A stretch of 64,000 nt of DNA from NCBI GenBank assembly GCA_002163975.1, contig CP019636.1, positions 2,517,001-2,581,000 of the forward strand. The letters run 5' to 3'. Of this stretch, positions 35,184 through 42,725 are shown piece after piece. This DNA is from Nostocales cyanobacterium HT-58-2 (lineage in GTDB: Bacteria; Cyanobacteriota; Cyanobacteriia; Cyanobacteriales; Nostocaceae). The notes below the pieces were generated by a model. It was not told where the DNA came from and made no database searches. It saw nothing but the letters and a program-made list of their open reading frames with translations. The position numbers were made by a program, and so were the translations under genes. The first letter of the stretch is position 1, and the number at the start of each line of letters is the position of its first letter.

Positions 35184-36385
35184 TGTTAAAAGCCTATAAG
35201 TACAGAATCTATCCGACTGGTGAGCAAGCAGTATTGCTTGCCAAGTCGTTTGGATGTGTACGTTGGTTTTACAACTTTGCGCTTAACTTAACCAATGAAA
35301 CTTACAAAGCAACAGGTAAAGGATTAAGTCGTAACGACATCATTAATTTGTTGCCCTCTCTAAAGAAAGAACATGAATGGTTAATAGAACCACCGTCACA
35401 ATGTTTGCAACAAGTAGCATTAGATTTGTCTAGTGCGTTTTTGAACTTTTTTGAGAAACGAGCTAAATACCCAAGCTTTAAAAAGAAAGGTCAAAAACAA
35501 TCTATTCGGTTTCCGCAAGGAATAAAACTAGATAGTGACTTTTTAGTCCTACCAAAACTAGGCAAAGTTTACTGCAAAGTATCTCGTTTACCTGAAGGAA
35601 AACTTAAATCTGTTACTGTTTCATTAACTTCATCTGGGGAATACTACGCCGCCTGCCTGTATGATGACGGTAAAGATAAGCCTGTTGCATCGTCAGATGG
35701 AAAAGCAGTAGGTGTAGACATGGGAATAAATCACTATGCAATTACATCTGATGGGACTAAGCATGGCAACCCCAAATATTACCGCAAATACGAAATAAAA
35801 TTAACCCAGAAACACAAACAACTTAGTCGTAAACAAAAGGGGTCGAACAACCGCAATAAAGCACGAATTAAAGTTGCTAGAGTTCACAACAAAATTACTA
35901 GATGTCGAGAGGATTTTCTACACAAACTAAGTCGTAAATTAGTTGACGAAAACCAAGTCATCGTTGTAGAAAATCTCGCAGTGAAAAACATGGTTAGAAA
36001 CTCCAAGTTAGCTAAATCTATTAGTGATGCTGGATGGGGTCAGTTTTGTACCATGTTGAAATACAAGGCAGAATCGGAAGGAAAAATCTACATCGAAGTA
36101 GACAGATTTTTCCCCAGTTCAAAAACTTGTAGCAACTGCTTGCATCCAGTAGATAACCTCAGTTTAGATATTCGTAGTTGGCAGTGTCCTAAATGCCAAA
36201 CAAGACACGACAGGGACATCAACGCAGCTATGAATATACGAGATGAAGGTTTACGAATTTTGGCGGGAGGGCATCTCGCTACTGCTTCTGGACAACGTGT
36301 CAGACCATCTAAAGGCACTGCTTTTAGAGGCAACGCTGGATGAAGGAAGAATCTCTGCCGTTCTACGGCGGAGAGTTGTCAAGGC
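35100..36385 (+). mobile_element. IS200/IS605-type element carrying only tnpB (IS1341-like)
   Basis: The element consists of a tnpB gene with structured flanks. Upstream, CCCCC-TTCTA-GGGGG (about 35113-35127) forms a stem. Downstream, CTCTGCCGTTCTACGGCGGA then GAG forms the right-end stem (36354-36376). No tnpA transposase is present. The boundaries are estimates from these stems. A guide-type (omega/reRNA) RNA, if made, should lie at the 3' end of tnpB up to the right end. The element separates a kinase relic from a short membrane-helix-coding piece (36380-36484, minus). Confidence 0.7.
35183..36343 (+). CDS. tnpB: TnpB RNA-guided nuclease-family protein
   Basis: From ATG35183 the protein has 386 residues (MLKAYKYRIYPTGEQAVLLA). 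The N-terminal HTH/OrfB domain is followed by a split RuvC nuclease with all three acidic motifs: VGVDMGINHYA, VIVVENLAVKNM and RHDRDINAAMNI. A zinc ribbon (CSNCLHP ... WQCPKCQ) sits between the last two. No lesion is visible, so the nuclease should be active. TnpB proteins cleave DNA using an RNA from the element's right end and help keep the element in place. The start at 35171 is possible but weaker. Confidence 0.9.
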   Translation: MLKAYKYRIYPTGEQAVLLAKSFGCVRWFYNFALNLTNETYKATGKGLSRNDIINLLPSLKKEHEWLIEPPSQCLQQVALDLSSAFLNFFEKRAKYPSFKKKGQKQSIRFPQGIKLDSDFLVLPKLGKVYCKVSRLPEGKLKSVTVSLTSSGEYYAACLYDDGKDKPVASSDGKAVGVDMGINHYAITSDGTKHGNPKYYRKYEIKLTQKHKQLSRKQKGSNNRNKARIKVARVHNKITRCREDFLHKLSRKLVDENQVIVVENLAVKNMVRNSKLAKSISDAGWGQFCTMLKYKAESEGKIYIEVDRFFPSSKTCSNCLHPVDNLSLDIRSWQCPKCQTRHDRDINAAMNIRDEGLRILAGGHLATASGQRVRPSKGTAFRGNAG

Positions 36386-36587
36386 TGCAAGATAACTGTT
36401 GCGAACTACAATCAAGACAATGTCTAAAACCACAATAATTGTAAATAGGCTGTAACCTACATCTAGAACGTAGTACAGCAGCATTGCGGGCTCTAGGTTG
36501 GAGTGGCTATGGGATGAGGGCTAACCAATTCATACTAGCGCCACAAGATAGTGAGATGATCTGATAAATCTTTCACCAGACACGATA

Positions 36588-37634
36588 TTATGCGGGGGGG
36601 ACTTCGTTTTCAGACCTCTGAAGCGTGAATTCATCGATGAGTGTAACAATGATAGCAGCTGCTGGAACTGCAAGGAGCACCCCAATAAATCCAAATAGCT
36701 TACCCATGACGAGAAACGTCACGATTACCATCACAGGATGTATATTAACTTGCTGTCCCATTACTAATGGTTGAACAATATGAGCATCTATTTGATTCAG
36801 AATTAAAAATAGTATGAGAACAAATACTAACTTTATCGGTGAAATGCTCAGTGCTACTAATGCTGGTAAAAAAGTACCAACAATGGAACCAAAGTAAGGA
36901 ATAATCTCGAATAAACCTGCAATAATGCCAAAGGCAAATGGTGACGGAATCCCTAAAATCCACAGTCCAAAGGCGGCTCCTAAACCGAGAAATATCATGG
37001 CAATTCCTGTACCAAAAATCCAACCACGTAGTCTGTTCTGGCTTGCCTTGAGAATTCGTCTAAACCGTTGGTGATGTCGCCGAGGTATTACCCGTAAAAT
37101 ACCATTTACTAGAGATTTAGGATCGTAAGCCATATACAGTGCTAGAATCACTGTCGCCACCAACTCTAGTGTGAAGTTAAACGCTTGCCCCAAAAAAATT
37201 GGTACTCCGCCTAGTAACTGATTAATAAAGTTCCGTAATTGCACTAACGATAAGGATATGTCAGGAACAAATGTGAATTTGCGGCGCAGTTGCTCAACAT
37301 CTCCCGTCAAGGTATTAAGATAAGCTGGCAATGTGGTTAGTAAATTTTCAGCCTGAAATGTAGCATTCGGTATGACTACAGTAGTAAGTAATACACCAAA
37401 ACCAACTATCAATCCAATTAATACCAGAATGGCAATATCCTGTGATTTAACTACCTTTTGCAAAAAGCGTAACAGTGTTCGCAAAACTAAAGCAATTAAT
37501 GCCGCAATAGCTACTAGTTCTAATACTGGTAAAAGTTGGTACAAAATGTAGAGTGCTGCTGCAAGTATTACTGCCAAAGGCGCACCACGAGTTAACCGAG
37601 AGCATCCATTGTCTATATCCCTATAATTTGTCAT
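36588..37634 (-). CDS. AI-2E-family transporter (PerM-like)
   Basis: A 348-residue membrane protein of the AI-2E/UPF0118 family. Two helices at ~18-75 are followed by a periplasmic stretch (TLPAYLNTLTGDVEQLRRKF, then the ~150 loop), more helices, and the signature IPYFGSIVGTFLPALVAL, then DAHIVQPLVMGQQVNIHPVM. The C-terminal part is a long hydrophobic end (FGFIGVLLAVPAAAIIVTLI). These proteins export small molecules or ions; the substrate cannot be told from sequence. It stands alone, with an AT-rich leader upstream. Confidence 0.88.
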   Translation of the reverse strand: MTNYRDIDNGCSRLTRGAPLAVILAAALYILYQLLPVLELVAIAALIALVLRTLLRFLQKVVKSQDIAILVLIGLIVGFGVLLTTVVIPNATFQAENLLTTLPAYLNTLTGDVEQLRRKFTFVPDISLSLVQLRNFINQLLGGVPIFLGQAFNFTLELVATVILALYMAYDPKSLVNGILRVIPRRHHQRFRRILKASQNRLRGWIFGTGIAMIFLGLGAAFGLWILGIPSPFAFGIIAGLFEIIPYFGSIVGTFLPALVALSISPIKLVFVLILFLILNQIDAHIVQPLVMGQQVNIHPVMVIVTFLVMGKLFGFIGVLLAVPAAAIIVTLIDEFTLQRSENEVPPA

Positions 37635-38183
37635 ATTTGATAATTGCTTATATTAATAAGATAAAACTATTTTAAAATGTATATTTATTTTAATGGCATT
37701 AACTAGGGAGAAAAGCTTTAATGAAATTTAGATTTAATCTTATATTTTCCAAAAATATTTTGTCAAAATATAACATAAATTATATAAAAATTGAATACAA
37801 AAAGAGTATGAATAAACATCTGGCTAAAGACTGAAAATATCAAAAACTTGGAAATAGATGACCGAAGCATCTATTAACGTAAGCCAAGTACAGATGTAGC
37901 AATTGATTAAGTTCGTCTTCACTCCATCCCATTCCAACACCTTTTGAAGTGCTGTCGCAGTCACCCCGATATAACCAAAGCGCCGTCTTTGTCGTCCTAA
38001 GAAAGCCACCATTGACTGTGCGCGTACCCAACCCAGTTAGACCCCAAGTAGAGCAAATCATCAATGAATTCTATCAAAGGCGATCGCACTCAAAGCAGAG
38101 AAAGACCAACAGATGAAAATAAGTGTAAGGCAATGGCAACATAGAGCGATGCCTTGCCAAAACAGACTTTTTTGACTTTTTAA
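37635..38183. other. intergenic, possibly with an unrecognised gene relic
   Basis: AT-rich near 37650-37800. From 37824 to 38064 the minus strand has two short overlapping frames (for example GWSEDELNQLLHLYLAYVNR) that look like pieces of a decayed gene, but I cannot name the family. No terminator or tRNA was seen. Confidence 0.35.
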
Positions 38184-38591
38184 CTATTGAATGAAATAAC
38201 TACGCCAAACTGATTTAGAATCCTTGCCACTACCTTCAGGAAGCAGCAACCGCCAAGTTTTACCTTCTCTCTGGAGTTGTAGATAAACCTCAAAAGGTTT
38301 GTGAGGTTGTATTAACTTTCGTTTTGGCAGCTTGAACGTGAGATTGTAAGTTCCACGAACGCGGTAAGTAGGTAAATTTTGAATTGTCAGGGGTTGTTCT
38401 TGAGCAATTGATAGCCGATGAATTTCAAACCCCTGAAAATCTAAATCTAGCTGTTGGCTGAGTTGCTGTTGGCTTTGCTCTAATGTGAATGCAATTGCTT
38501 TTTCCACTAACTGGCTAGTTGGTGCAAGAACACTCGTGGTACACGCAGTCAATAACCATAGCAGAACCATGCTGATCATTAGCCGCACCAT
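38184..38591 (-). CDS. small lipoprotein of unknown function
   Basis: I start at ATG38591 (135 residues, MVRLMISMVLLWLLTACTTS) because the longer frame to 38687 begins inside a MITE-like repeat. The signal peptide ends in a lipobox LLTAC, so Cys17 should be lipidated. The mature part has a central helix rich in Q (LEQSQQQLSQQLDLDFQGFE) and a beta-rich end (LPTYRVRGTYNLTFKLPKRK then VYLQLQREGKTWRLLLPEG). No family recognised. An outer-membrane or plasma-membrane anchored role is likely. Confidence 0.7.
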   Translation of the reverse strand: MVRLMISMVLLWLLTACTTSVLAPTSQLVEKAIAFTLEQSQQQLSQQLDLDFQGFEIHRLSIAQEQPLTIQNLPTYRVRGTYNLTFKLPKRKLIQPHKPFEVYLQLQREGKTWRLLLPEGSGKDSKSVWRSYFIQ

Positions 38592-38675
38592 TACTGTAAC
38601 TCCTCTATACTCATATCTGCTATTCCAAAGCGATAATACAGGTTGTGGCTGGTGCGATGAACTAACAAAATGATT

Positions 38676-38776
38676 ACTAAGTTGCATTCAAAAACCTCAC
38701 CCCGCCCTCTGGGCACCCCTCTCCTTGCGAAGGAGAGGGGCGGGGGTGAGGTGACACCTATGAACGCAACTCGGTA
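38676..38776. repeat. 101-bp palindromic MITE-like element, copy 3
   Basis: It has the same ends and internal stems as the copies at 20465 and 30791 (a CTCTGGGC variant in the loop). It lies just upstream of the lipoprotein gene and may overlap its promoter region. Confidence 0.8.
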
Positions 38777-39322
38777 GATCTAACGACTTGTGGTCAAAAA
38801 ATATCTTGAGTAAAAAAATACACTCAAAGCCCTTCTTCAACTTCATCTTTTCTTTTATTCTTTTAATCTACAAATAATTCTGTGAAGTAATAAATTTTAC
38901 TTGCTTTTAGCAAGTATCTTTTAATTTGATTATGACTTCTTTTACAATAGCAATTTGATATCAAATATACAGCTATTAAATGTATAAAAATTCTTAACTT
39001 TAAGCCACTTTATGAATTCGGTTTGAGTTTAATCAAAGTTTACCTGACAACCAATAAGTAAGGATGCAGTTTATAGGTATGATCGATAACTTACCTCTAG
39101 TCAGCCTCAAGTCCTTTTATTAAAATTTTCTGGTAAAAAAATCTTTAAAAAGCTTATTTTTAGGTTCAATGTTCAGAAAAAGTAAAGCATAGGTATTCTG
39201 TAGCCTATTTTATTTAAAGGAAATATAAATTTTGCCAGAATAAAAAGAATTTATTGGACATATAACAGTAATACTACTTAAGATATTTCTTACTCATTTT
39301 GTCAAAGAGATTACGAAGAATT
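38777..39322. other. AT-rich leader region before the PhyH-like gene
   Basis: About 550 bp, over 70% A+T by eye, with no frame of note on either strand. It probably holds the promoter and a long 5' leader of the dioxygenase gene. No defined box or riboswitch could be identified. Confidence 0.4.
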
Positions 39323-40213
39323 ATGAAGACTCTCGTGACACAGGTACGTAACAAAATACTGCAAAATCTTTATGAAGTTTCGCTAATACGAAATCCTGCT
39401 GAGTTTGCCTATCAAGAAGCATTAGCAAAACACATGAATCATCTCCCTGTTCTTTCGACTACTGAGAGAACTATAGTAGAGACTCTTAACACAGAGGGAG
39501 TTGTTATCACTTCATTAGAAGAACTTTCGCTTCCTTCTACTCCCCAAATGTTGCAAGCTGCCAAAAATTTAATGCCAAAAATCCCAAGAGTTGAGACTGG
39601 TGATGAAAATGAATTTGTTGTCCATGCAAGTTCCCAGCAAATGATGGAGAACCCAGAGATTTTCCTCTGGGGATTAGAAGAACGGTTACTCAATATTGCT
39701 GAGAATTATCTTGGTCTACCAGTCGCTTATCATGGCTCCTATTTTCGGAGAGACCTTACCAATCAAGTGGAAAGAAAATCAAGGTTGTGGCATATGGACT
39801 CAGAAGATAGAAAGTTATTCAAAGTGATTATTTATTTAAATGATATAGATGATTATGGGGGTCCATTTCAGTATATTCCACTCGATATTACCTCAGAAGT
39901 TGTTGATACTTTGGGATACAAGTCTGGTTACATCAAAGATTCAACTATGCAACAGGCTATATCTCCAGCAAGCTATAAATCCTGTACAGGACCATCTGGC
40001 ACAGTCGTTATTGCAGGTACTGGTAGTATCTTTCATCGAGGAAAAATACCTGTAGCTTCAGATAGATTTGCCATCTTTTTTGATTACACTTCCAGACAAC
40101 CAAGGCTGCCTTTCTATTGCAAATCTTCTCTTCCTATTGAAGATTTACATTCCCTTTCTACAAAATTTTCTGAACATCAAAAGCAGTGTGTTTTTTGGCG
40201 ACAAAAATTTTAG
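39323..40213 (+). CDS. PhyH-like Fe(II)/2-oxoglutarate dioxygenase
   Basis: From ATG39323 the protein has 296 residues; a TTG at 39299 is a less likely start. The first His and Asp of the iron triad are in LWHMDSED (~160), and the second His is in IFHRGKIP (~248), followed by the 2-oxoglutarate Arg in SDRFAIFFDYTSRQP. The fold resembles phytanoyl-CoA-dioxygenase-like enzymes. The substrate is unknown and no biosynthetic neighbours are present. The N-terminal ~50 residues resemble the front of sulfotransferase- or PhyH-type cyanobacterial proteins only weakly. Confidence 0.72.
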   Translation: MKTLVTQVRNKILQNLYEVSLIRNPAEFAYQEALAKHMNHLPVLSTTERTIVETLNTEGVVITSLEELSLPSTPQMLQAAKNLMPKIPRVETGDENEFVVHASSQQMMENPEIFLWGLEERLLNIAENYLGLPVAYHGSYFRRDLTNQVERKSRLWHMDSEDRKLFKVIIYLNDIDDYGGPFQYIPLDITSEVVDTLGYKSGYIKDSTMQQAISPASYKSCTGPSGTVVIAGTGSIFHRGKIPVASDRFAIFFDYTSRQPRLPFYCKSSLPIEDLHSLSTKFSEHQKQCVFWRQKF

Positions 40214-40275
40214 TAATCGTGACATAGGGGAGAAACAAAAATGAAGAGTTTCGTGACTACTAGAAAAATCAGGGT

Positions 40276-40818
40276 TCAAACTTCATTAAAGTAAGTTGGA
40301 TACCACACAGTACCATTGACATTCATTAAAGCGCTTGGTTTAAGTTCTAGCACCATAAATACCTCGTCAGGAATTGGTAACGACGAGTGCAAGCCGAATT
40401 GACTTGCTTTTTGAAAACCAAAGCGATTGTAATAGCGTGGTTCACCAACGATGATAACGATAGAATGATTTAATTCACGGCACCTTATTAAACCTACCTC
40501 CACCAACTTGCTACCGATACCTTGACGTTGGCGCAGTGGTGTTACGGATAGTGGTGCCAATGCCAAAACTGGAAAAGTTTCCTGTGACGTTTCAATGACA
40601 ATTGAACTGAAAAGAATGTGTCCTAGCACATCCTCGTTTTCTTGCGCTACAAGAGATAATTCAGGTATAAAATTTGAGGATTTGCGAATAGTTTCTACGA
40701 GTGCAGCTTCTTTTGTTTGACCAAAAGCATCCGTAATGAGTTGACGAATCTTCTCTATTTGGTTATCAGTCTCTTGCACAAAATTTAGCATGGAAACCTT
40801 TAAATCTTCTTTTGACAA
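40276..40818 (-). CDS. GNAT N-acetyltransferase (YhbS-like)
   Basis: A 180-residue protein. The acetyl-CoA site is TPLRQRQGIGSKLVEVGL (the RxxGxG/A loop is QRQGIG). Also visible are DVLGHILFSSIVIE and VIIVGEPRYYNRFGFQKASQ, typical of the YhbS branch. It is soluble and presumably acetylates a small molecule or protein. The gene is alone. A promoter-proximal palindromic repeat (40858-40891) lies upstream of its start. Confidence 0.85.
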   Translation of the reverse strand: MSKEDLKVSMLNFVQETDNQIEKIRQLITDAFGQTKEAALVETIRKSSNFIPELSLVAQENEDVLGHILFSSIVIETSQETFPVLALAPLSVTPLRQRQGIGSKLVEVGLIRCRELNHSIVIIVGEPRYYNRFGFQKASQFGLHSSLPIPDEVFMVLELKPSALMNVNGTVWYPTYFNEV

Positions 40819-40857
40819 TGGGTACTATAAGTGTAGTATTGAACAATACAATTCAGT

Positions 40858-40891
40858 AGGGTGCGTTAGGATGAAATCCGTAACGCACCAT
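40858..40891. repeat. short GTGCGTTA/TAACGCAC palindrome
   Basis: GGTGCGTTA pairs with TAACGCACC around a short loop. The same theme (GATGTGTTA ... TAACGCATC) occurs at 53965, 54259, 56480, 56681 and 57054. It is a dispersed cyanobacterial palindrome. Confidence 0.6.
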
Positions 40892-40994
40892 AAGCAAGGG
40901 TTTGGTGTTGTACTCTCGCACAACATATCCTAGGTATCTTTTGAAAAATCAAACCGGATTCCTATAGATAGATTCGTATCTCATTCAAATCTGG

Positions 40995-41930
40995 CTACCG
41001 CAAATAGAAAAGTAATCCAATCCCTACAATCGCAACTAGAACACCAGCGATCGCCCTGACACTAACTTTCTCACCCATCCAGATAGCAATGGGAATGACA
41101 AATAATGGACTCGTCTGCAATAAAGTGAAGGCAATTCCCGCAACCGTAAATTTAATTGCTGTCTGTTGTAACCAAATTCCCAAGTAAGTCCCACTAAAAG
41201 CAGCAAAGATAGCTGCCAGAATAACCCGTGATGGTAAGACTTTTAACTGAATGGGACGAGTGTGTTGCTTGCGGTAAAATACCCAAATCAAGAGAAAAAA
41301 TACGGCTGCCATCAACCGCAACAAGGCTGCCCATAAAGGACTAATGCTGGTGTTTGCCAAAGCTGCACGCGAGAGGACACCTCCTGTCGCGTTTGCGATC
41401 GCTGCTAACAAACTAAAACATATTCCCTGCCATAGATGCGTTGAAGGACTCTCACTTGAATTGGGCACTCTTTCTGTAACAACCCAAGCAACACCCAGAA
41501 TAGTCAGCAAAATGCCGCACCAAGCATTAAGATTTAGCTTTTCTTGGAGAAAAACTTGCGCGAGGACTGCTGTAATTGGTGGGGCAAGGGTTCCGATCAC
41601 CAAAACACGACGTGCCCCGATAAAATTGATAGCTGCCAAGAAAGCTGTATCGCCTAAACAAACGCCTATAAAGCCACTGAGGAGGATGAGACAGAGAGGA
41701 ACGGGTGGGATGCTGGGAAATATGTCCCCACTGATTAAGATGGTGAGTAAAAGGAAGGCGATCGCAACTATCCCTTTCATCAAGTTGAGTTGCAATGGTG
41801 GAATACGTTCCCCTAAACGCCCATATATGACTGACGCCACAGCCCATAAACAGGCAGCAGACAAAGCTGCCATTTCACCTTTAAAACTTATACTAGACAA
41901 GTTTAAATAATTATTAAAAATGATATCCAT
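40995..41930 (-). CDS. EamA/DMT-family transporter
   Basis: I start at ATG41930 (MDIIFNNYLNLSSISFKGEM; 311 residues); the frame extends to 41996 but crosses repeated operator-like DNA. It has ten hydrophobic helices in two EamA repeats, for example AALSAACLWAVASVIYGRLG and GICFSLLAAIANATGGVLSR. Drug/metabolite exporters of this family move metabolites or amino acids; the substrate is unknown. Three CIRCE-like palindromes lie 56-172 bp upstream, so heat-shock-type control is possible but unproven. Confidence 0.85.
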   Translation of the reverse strand: MDIIFNNYLNLSSISFKGEMAALSAACLWAVASVIYGRLGERIPPLQLNLMKGIVAIAFLLLTILISGDIFPSIPPVPLCLILLSGFIGVCLGDTAFLAAINFIGARRVLVIGTLAPPITAVLAQVFLQEKLNLNAWCGILLTILGVAWVVTERVPNSSESPSTHLWQGICFSLLAAIANATGGVLSRAALANTSISPLWAALLRLMAAVFFLLIWVFYRKQHTRPIQLKVLPSRVILAAIFAAFSGTYLGIWLQQTAIKFTVAGIAFTLLQTSPLFVIPIAIWMGEKVSVRAIAGVLVAIVGIGLLFYLR

Positions 41931-41985
41931 CGATTTTTTTTCAAGAAAATGCTTTAATAATTTAATATAAATACCTCTATAAACT

Positions 41986-42102
41986 TTAGCACTCAATGCA
42001 CTTCACTGCTAATTTTTGTGGGACAACTTTTAGCACTCAACTTATTTTACTGCTAATTCTTTTATGGGACAAACCTTAGCACTCTCAACGCAGAAGTGCC
42101 AA
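41986..42102. promoter_or_regulatory. three tandem CIRCE-like palindromes
   Basis: At 41986-42012, 42030-42056 and 42076-42102, TTAGCACTC is followed after exactly 9 nt by CACTGCTAA, TACTGCTAA and AAGTGCCAA. The CIRCE consensus, the HrcA operator, is TTAGCACTC-N9-GAGTGCTAA, so the left half is perfect and each right half matches 7 of 9. The period is 44-46 bp, about four DNA turns. They lie between the divergent EamA gene and the gene at 42375. Function as HrcA sites is inference. Confidence 0.5.
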
Positions 42103-42374
42103 TTTTTATTGAAGTTTATTACCTATGACATAGGAGGATTTAAACTTTTTTCAGGTGAGATTCAAGAGATTTTTCAGACATAATTTTTTATGAGTAGGCG
42201 GACAGAAATTTTTGTAGGCTACACTCTTCCTTGCCATAACATATCAATTGCAAAGGACAACATGACTTACGCTTCGCGCTTCTCATCCTACATTGATTCA
42301 CGTCGAGCTACTCATAAACTCTTTTTAAAAACTCTGATTTGAAGAAAACTCATGTAAGACATTGGAGTAGTGGC

Positions 42375-42725
42375 ATGAAATACACTTTTGACATTGTAGG
42401 CGTATCTCCAGTTTTGAATTTTTTCAGTCATCAACAGCAGAATTTGCAGAAACTGCAGTATCAAGGCGTAGAATATGTGGGAACTCATAAATGTACGCTT
42501 GATGCTGTCATCAAATCTGTGGAACCATTACCACCAAAGTGGGGTTGGGATATAGATGAAGTCGTAGGTACTGTGATTGAATTTTGGATGAATAATTCAG
42601 AGAGTATTTCCTATTGGAAATCACGTCTGGTGGACGCAGGTATGAATAACTTACTCGTGGCAAGGGTTGCAGATATTACAGCTTTAAAAGCAGAATTTGA
42701 ATTGTTACTGGATCAGAAGTGGTGA
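42375..42725 (+). CDS. hypothetical cyanobacterial protein
   Basis: From ATG42375 it has 116 residues (MKYTFDIVGVSPVLNFFSHQ); TTG42339 would add 12 residues. It is a soluble mixed alpha/beta protein with many aromatic residues (VEPLPPKWGWDIDEVVGTVI). No known domain was recognised. It overlaps the end of the convergent hybrid kinase by 21 bp. The CIRCE-like elements lie 270-390 bp upstream. Confidence 0.6.
   Translation: MKYTFDIVGVSPVLNFFSHQQQNLQKLQYQGVEYVGTHKCTLDAVIKSVEPLPPKWGWDIDEVVGTVIEFWMNNSESISYWKSRLVDAGMNNLLVARVADITALKAEFELLLDQKW

Noticed and set aside
36251..36484. 77-residue minus-strand membrane protein
   Set aside because: Only the first ~35 residues look like a membrane helix; the rest is the complement of tnpB and its right end. 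At most it is a gene stub cut by the element.
37824..38064. Two short minus-strand frames as a gene
   Set aside because: They overlap in different frames with no ribosome site; perhaps a relic, but unidentifiable.
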